Assembly (NCBI GenBank): GCA_030536555.1
Contig: JAUNPU010000008.1
Location: 1-64,000, forward strand
From: Eubacteriales bacterium
Lineage (GTDB): Bacteria; Bacillota; Clostridia; Lachnospirales; Lachnospiraceae
Direction of reading: 5' to 3'
DNA: 64,000 nucleotides
The notes beneath the pieces were generated by a model. That model saw only the letters and a list, made by a program, of their open reading frames with translations. It did not search any database and was not told the origin of the DNA. Of the stretch, positions 63,282-64,000 are shown piece by piece; the stretch's first letter is position 1; each line of letters opens with the position of its first letter. Position numbers and translations under genes: made by a program.

Positions 63282-64000
63282 TCACAGTTTTTTGATGTAA
63301 TATTGATTCGCAGTCCGAGTCACATAGCCGCCAAGCTCCAGCTCCATCAGAATCCCCATACACTCGCCGACGGAAAGCCCGCTCTTCTTGATGATCTCGT
63401 CTAAGTGAATCGGCTTAAAATCCAAGCAAGCATACAACATTTTCTCCCGCTTGGCAAGACCATTTACATCTTTTTCATGAATTATTAACTCTTTTTGGCA
63501 TTTTACCCCCAGGTACTCTAATATATCACCGGGAGACACTGCCATGTGCGCCCCCTGCTGGATCAGTGCATTGCAGCCGCTGCTGAGGGCATCCGTTACC
63601 CGCCCCGGCACTGCAAATACCTCTCTTCCCTGCTCCAGCGCCAGTTCCGCCGTGATCAGGGAGCCGCTGCGCTCTCTTGCCTCCACCACCAGCACCGCGT
63701 CGGAGATTCCGCTGATGATCCGGTTGCGCATGGGAAAGTTCCTGGACTCCGGCCGGGTGTCCAGCGGGTACTCGGAGATAATCCCACCCCGCTCCAGCAT
63801 CGCCTCGTAAAGTCTGTAGTTGGCTGACGGATAGCAGATGTTCACCCCGCAGCCAAGAACACCGACGGTCAGAGGACATGCGCTGCCTGCCCTGAGTGCA
63901 CCGCGATGTGCCGCTCCGTCAATTCCCAGCGCCAGACCGCTGATGACCTGCACTCCTTCGGAAGCCAGCATGTAAGCATATTCTTCCGCAAGCTGCTCCC
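63282..64000 (-). CDS. dprA: DNA processing protein DprA, 5' part beyond the window
   Basis: Loads RecA on incoming single-stranded DNA during transformation. Only the C-terminal part (about 239 codons) is seen; the frame is open to the window edge. The Rossmann-like core VISGLALGIDGAAHRGAL, VLGCGVNICYPSANY, FPMRNRIISGISDAVLVVEA and EVFAVPGRV are present. The C-terminus is the DprA winged helix (KPIHLDEIIKKSGLSVGE). Upstream of topA by 65 bp, as in many Firmicutes. Confidence 0.95.
   Translation of the reverse strand, partial: EQLAEEYAYMLASEGVQVISGLALGIDGAAHRGALRAGSACPLTVGVLGCGVNICYPSANYRLYEAMLERGGIISEYPLDTRPESRNFPMRNRIISGISDAVLVVEARERSGSLITAELALEQGREVFAVPGRVTDALSSGCNALIQQGAHMAVSPGDILEYLGVKCQKELIIHEKDVNGLAKREKMLYACLDFKPIHLDEIIKKSGLSVGECMGILMELELGGYVTRTANQYYIKKL

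Noticed and set aside
1..64000. CRISPR array, insertion sequence, integrase or phage genes
   Set aside because: No regularly spaced direct repeats with unique spacers and no transposase or phage motif was seen on either strand.

Overview
The window looks like chromosome from a Gram-positive, low-to-mid GC Clostridia, most likely a Lachnospiraceae gut bacterium. The evidence is the Gram-positive-type PolC, CodY, LL-diaminopimelate aminotransferase (DapL), type III glutamine synthetase, a Cys-type sulfatase and strong Shine-Dalgarno sites throughout. I cannot name the species. I see no phage, insertion sequence or CRISPR array.

Layout. At the left edge, two tRNA genes (Glu-CTC, cut by the window start, and Pro-CGG) share a near-consensus promoter. 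Next comes a copper module, csoR-copA, with a clear CsoR-type operator; copA ends in a CopZ-like domain preceded by its own internal ribosome binding site. From 14194 down to 3339 runs the conserved block pyrH-frr-uppS-cdsA-dxr-rseP-ispG-polC (UMP kinase, ribosome recycling, undecaprenyl phosphate, CDP-diacylglycerol and isoprenoid synthesis, DNA replication). At the right edge, also on the minus strand, lie dprA-topA-codY-rpsB-tsf. In many Firmicutes tsf is followed directly by pyrH; here about 44 kb separates them.

The intervening 44 kb is metabolic. A Sfp-type phosphopantetheinyl transferase and an FbpABC-like (probably iron) ABC importer are bracketed by two nearly identical elements of about 170 bp. 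Each element has an upstream box, a TATAAT, a C-rich transcript of about 94 nt and a perfect terminator hairpin, so they look like twin small RNAs or attenuator leaders. Then come ahpC, an amino-acid symporter with an unusual N-terminal domain, dapL, and a large nitrogen cluster: carB, carA, asnB, purC, gltB and pyrG on the minus strand, divergent from glnA and purF on the plus strand. GlnA makes glutamine, and PurF, CarA, AsnB, GltB and PyrG all consume it. Both pyrG and glnA carry an intrinsic terminator between promoter and start codon, and several gene spacers in the minus-strand run hold tandem repeats.

Next are two carbohydrate modules. One is sulfatase-permease-permease-binding protein with a divergent AraC regulator; the other is lacZ plus a GPH symporter with its own AraC regulator. 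Together they suggest use of sulfated, beta-galactoside-containing glycans such as mucin. A low-GC two-gene unit follows (an unrecognised 159-aa protein plus a Panacea/HTH protein), which looks like a toxin-antitoxin pair. Then the livJHMGF branched-chain amino-acid importer reads on the plus strand towards the tsf/rpsB/codY block. CodY senses GTP and branched-chain amino acids, so its nearness to liv and the nitrogen cluster is functionally coherent.
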